Assembly (NCBI GenBank): GCA_002410755.1
Contig: DHOL01000054.1
Location: 1 to 5,486, forward strand
Source of the DNA: Ruminococcaceae bacterium UBA5391
GTDB taxonomy: Bacteria; Bacillota; Clostridia; Oscillospirales; Acutalibacteraceae
Direction of reading: 5' to 3'
Length of the DNA stretch: 5,486 nucleotides
The notes under the pieces were generated by a model. It ran no database searches. It had not been told where the DNA came from and worked only from the letters and a program-made list of their open reading frames with translations. The translations under genes were made by a program, and so were the position numbers. Of this stretch, positions 4,810 to 5,486 are shown piece by piece (the stretch's first letter is position 1; every line of letters begins with the position of its first letter).

Positions 4810-5486
4810 GTGGGATCGGATATGCTGAAAGTCAGAATGTTTGGGTATTGTTCACTTACCCTTGGGGAACGGGAAATCAGTGATAAGGAAAACCGCTCCC
4901 GAAAAGCATGGCAGCTTCTCGCCTATATGATTTATTTCCGACACCGCACCATCCCGCAGCAAGAACTGCTTTCTCTGCTCTGGGGAAAAGACGGAAAAAG
5001 CACACAGCCGGTAAATGCACTGAAAACAATGCTTCACCGGATTCGCGACATGCTGGATACTTTGTACGAAAATGCAGGACAGCAACTGATCGTTCGCCGG
5101 GACGGAACCTATGCCTGGAACAACTCCTTCCCACTCCAGTTTGATGTGGATGATTTTGAGGCGTTTTGCCATCTGGGTGCTGCGGAGGAGAATGGGGATG
5201 AACGCCTTGCAGAATACCGCCGTGCACTGGTCCTTTATGGCGGGGATTTCCTGCCGAAGTTTTCTGCAAAACCGTGGGTTGTGCCAATCAGCACCAGTCT
5301 TCACAGCCTCTATCTGCAAGCCTGCCGAGAAACAGTTGTACTCCTGGAAAAGCGCAACCTGACAGAGGAAGTGATTGCACTCTGCCAGCGTGCCGTACAG
5401 CTTGAGCCTTATGAGGAAGACTTTTACTTTCATCTGATGAAAGGGCTGATGAAAAAGGGGAATCGTCGTTGGAGAAGCACTTGTCA
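4810..5486 (+). CDS. BTAD-domain (SARP-like) transcriptional regulator, partial at the window end
   Basis: The reading frame is open to the window end, so only the N-terminal part is visible: 225 residues from GTG 4810, or 221 from ATG 4822. Numbering from the ATG, residues 1-100 match an OmpR-type winged helix: LKVRMFGYCSLTLGEREI, then RSRKAWQLLAYMIYF, the helix pair around QELLSLLWGKDG and NALKTMLHRIRDML, and the wing LIVRRDGTYAWN. Residues about 108-213 match the bacterial transcriptional activator domain, with its typical FDVDDFEAF, ALVLYGGDFLPKFSAKPWV and CQRAVQLEPYEEDFYFHLMKGLMKKG. Such proteins activate transcription by binding direct repeats near promoters. It diverges from the unknown gene-sortase unit and may control it. 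The last codons (from about 5467) lose the family pattern, suggesting a one-base frameshift or divergence. Whether an ATPase or TPR domain follows cannot be seen. Confidence 0.88.
   Translation, partial: MGSDMLKVRMFGYCSLTLGEREISDKENRSRKAWQLLAYMIYFRHRTIPQQELLSLLWGKDGKSTQPVNALKTMLHRIRDMLDTLYENAGQQLIVRRDGTYAWNNSFPLQFDVDDFEAFCHLGAAEENGDERLAEYRRALVLYGGDFLPKFSAKPWVVPISTSLHSLYLQACRETVVLLEKRNLTEEVIALCQRAVQLEPYEEDFYFHLMKGLMKKGNRRWRSTC

Noticed and set aside
4852..5433. Minus-strand open frames (193 and 136 codons) opposite the regulator
   Set aside because: The plus strand encodes a convincing winged-helix/BTAD protein here. The minus frames are cysteine-, histidine- or proline-rich with no coherent fold.

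Overview
The window looks like chromosomal DNA from a monoderm, Gram-positive clostridial anaerobe, perhaps Oscillospiraceae/Ruminococcaceae-like. The grounds are purine-rich Shine-Dalgarno (SD) sites before every gene, a class B sortase, a BTAD-type regulator, and a type IV pilus (T4P) operon that stops after pilO with no outer-membrane genes (pilP/pilQ). The lineage is inferred from gene content; no 16S or other taxonomic marker is present.

Region 1 (1-3096, + strand) is the distal part of a T4P assembly operon: prepilin peptidase (pilD), actin-like PilM, and the bitopic membrane proteins PilN and PilO. Spacing is tight (49 nt, 18 nt, then a 4-nt ATGA overlap), which fits co-transcription from a promoter upstream of the window. 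A strong hairpin with a 14-bp perfect stem (3100-3146) closes the operon. PilD would cleave and N-methylate prepilins. PilM, PilN and PilO would form the cytoplasmic ring and membrane alignment subcomplex that links the pilus motor to the envelope.

Region 2 (3204-4511, - strand) is a two-gene unit converging on the pilus operon. A 158-residue protein of unknown function, starting at TTG, is followed 21 nt later by a class B sortase with all three catalytic residues. An extended -10 promoter (TGGTATAAT on the minus strand) lies just upstream of the first gene.

Region 3 (4512-4809) is an AT-rich divergent intergenic region. It carries a perfect 8-bp inverted repeat with a 4-nt spacer (4709-4728), which is a good operator candidate.

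Region 4 (4810-5486, + strand) is the N-terminal part of a transcriptional regulator with an OmpR-like winged helix followed by a BTAD (SARP-like) domain. It runs off the window end, and the last ~20 bases hint at a frameshift. The divergent arrangement suggests, but does not prove, that this regulator controls the unknown gene and the sortase.

I see no mobile elements, CRISPR array, tRNA or rRNA. The genes belong to recognisable families; the least explained items are the 158-residue protein and the divergent regulatory region.
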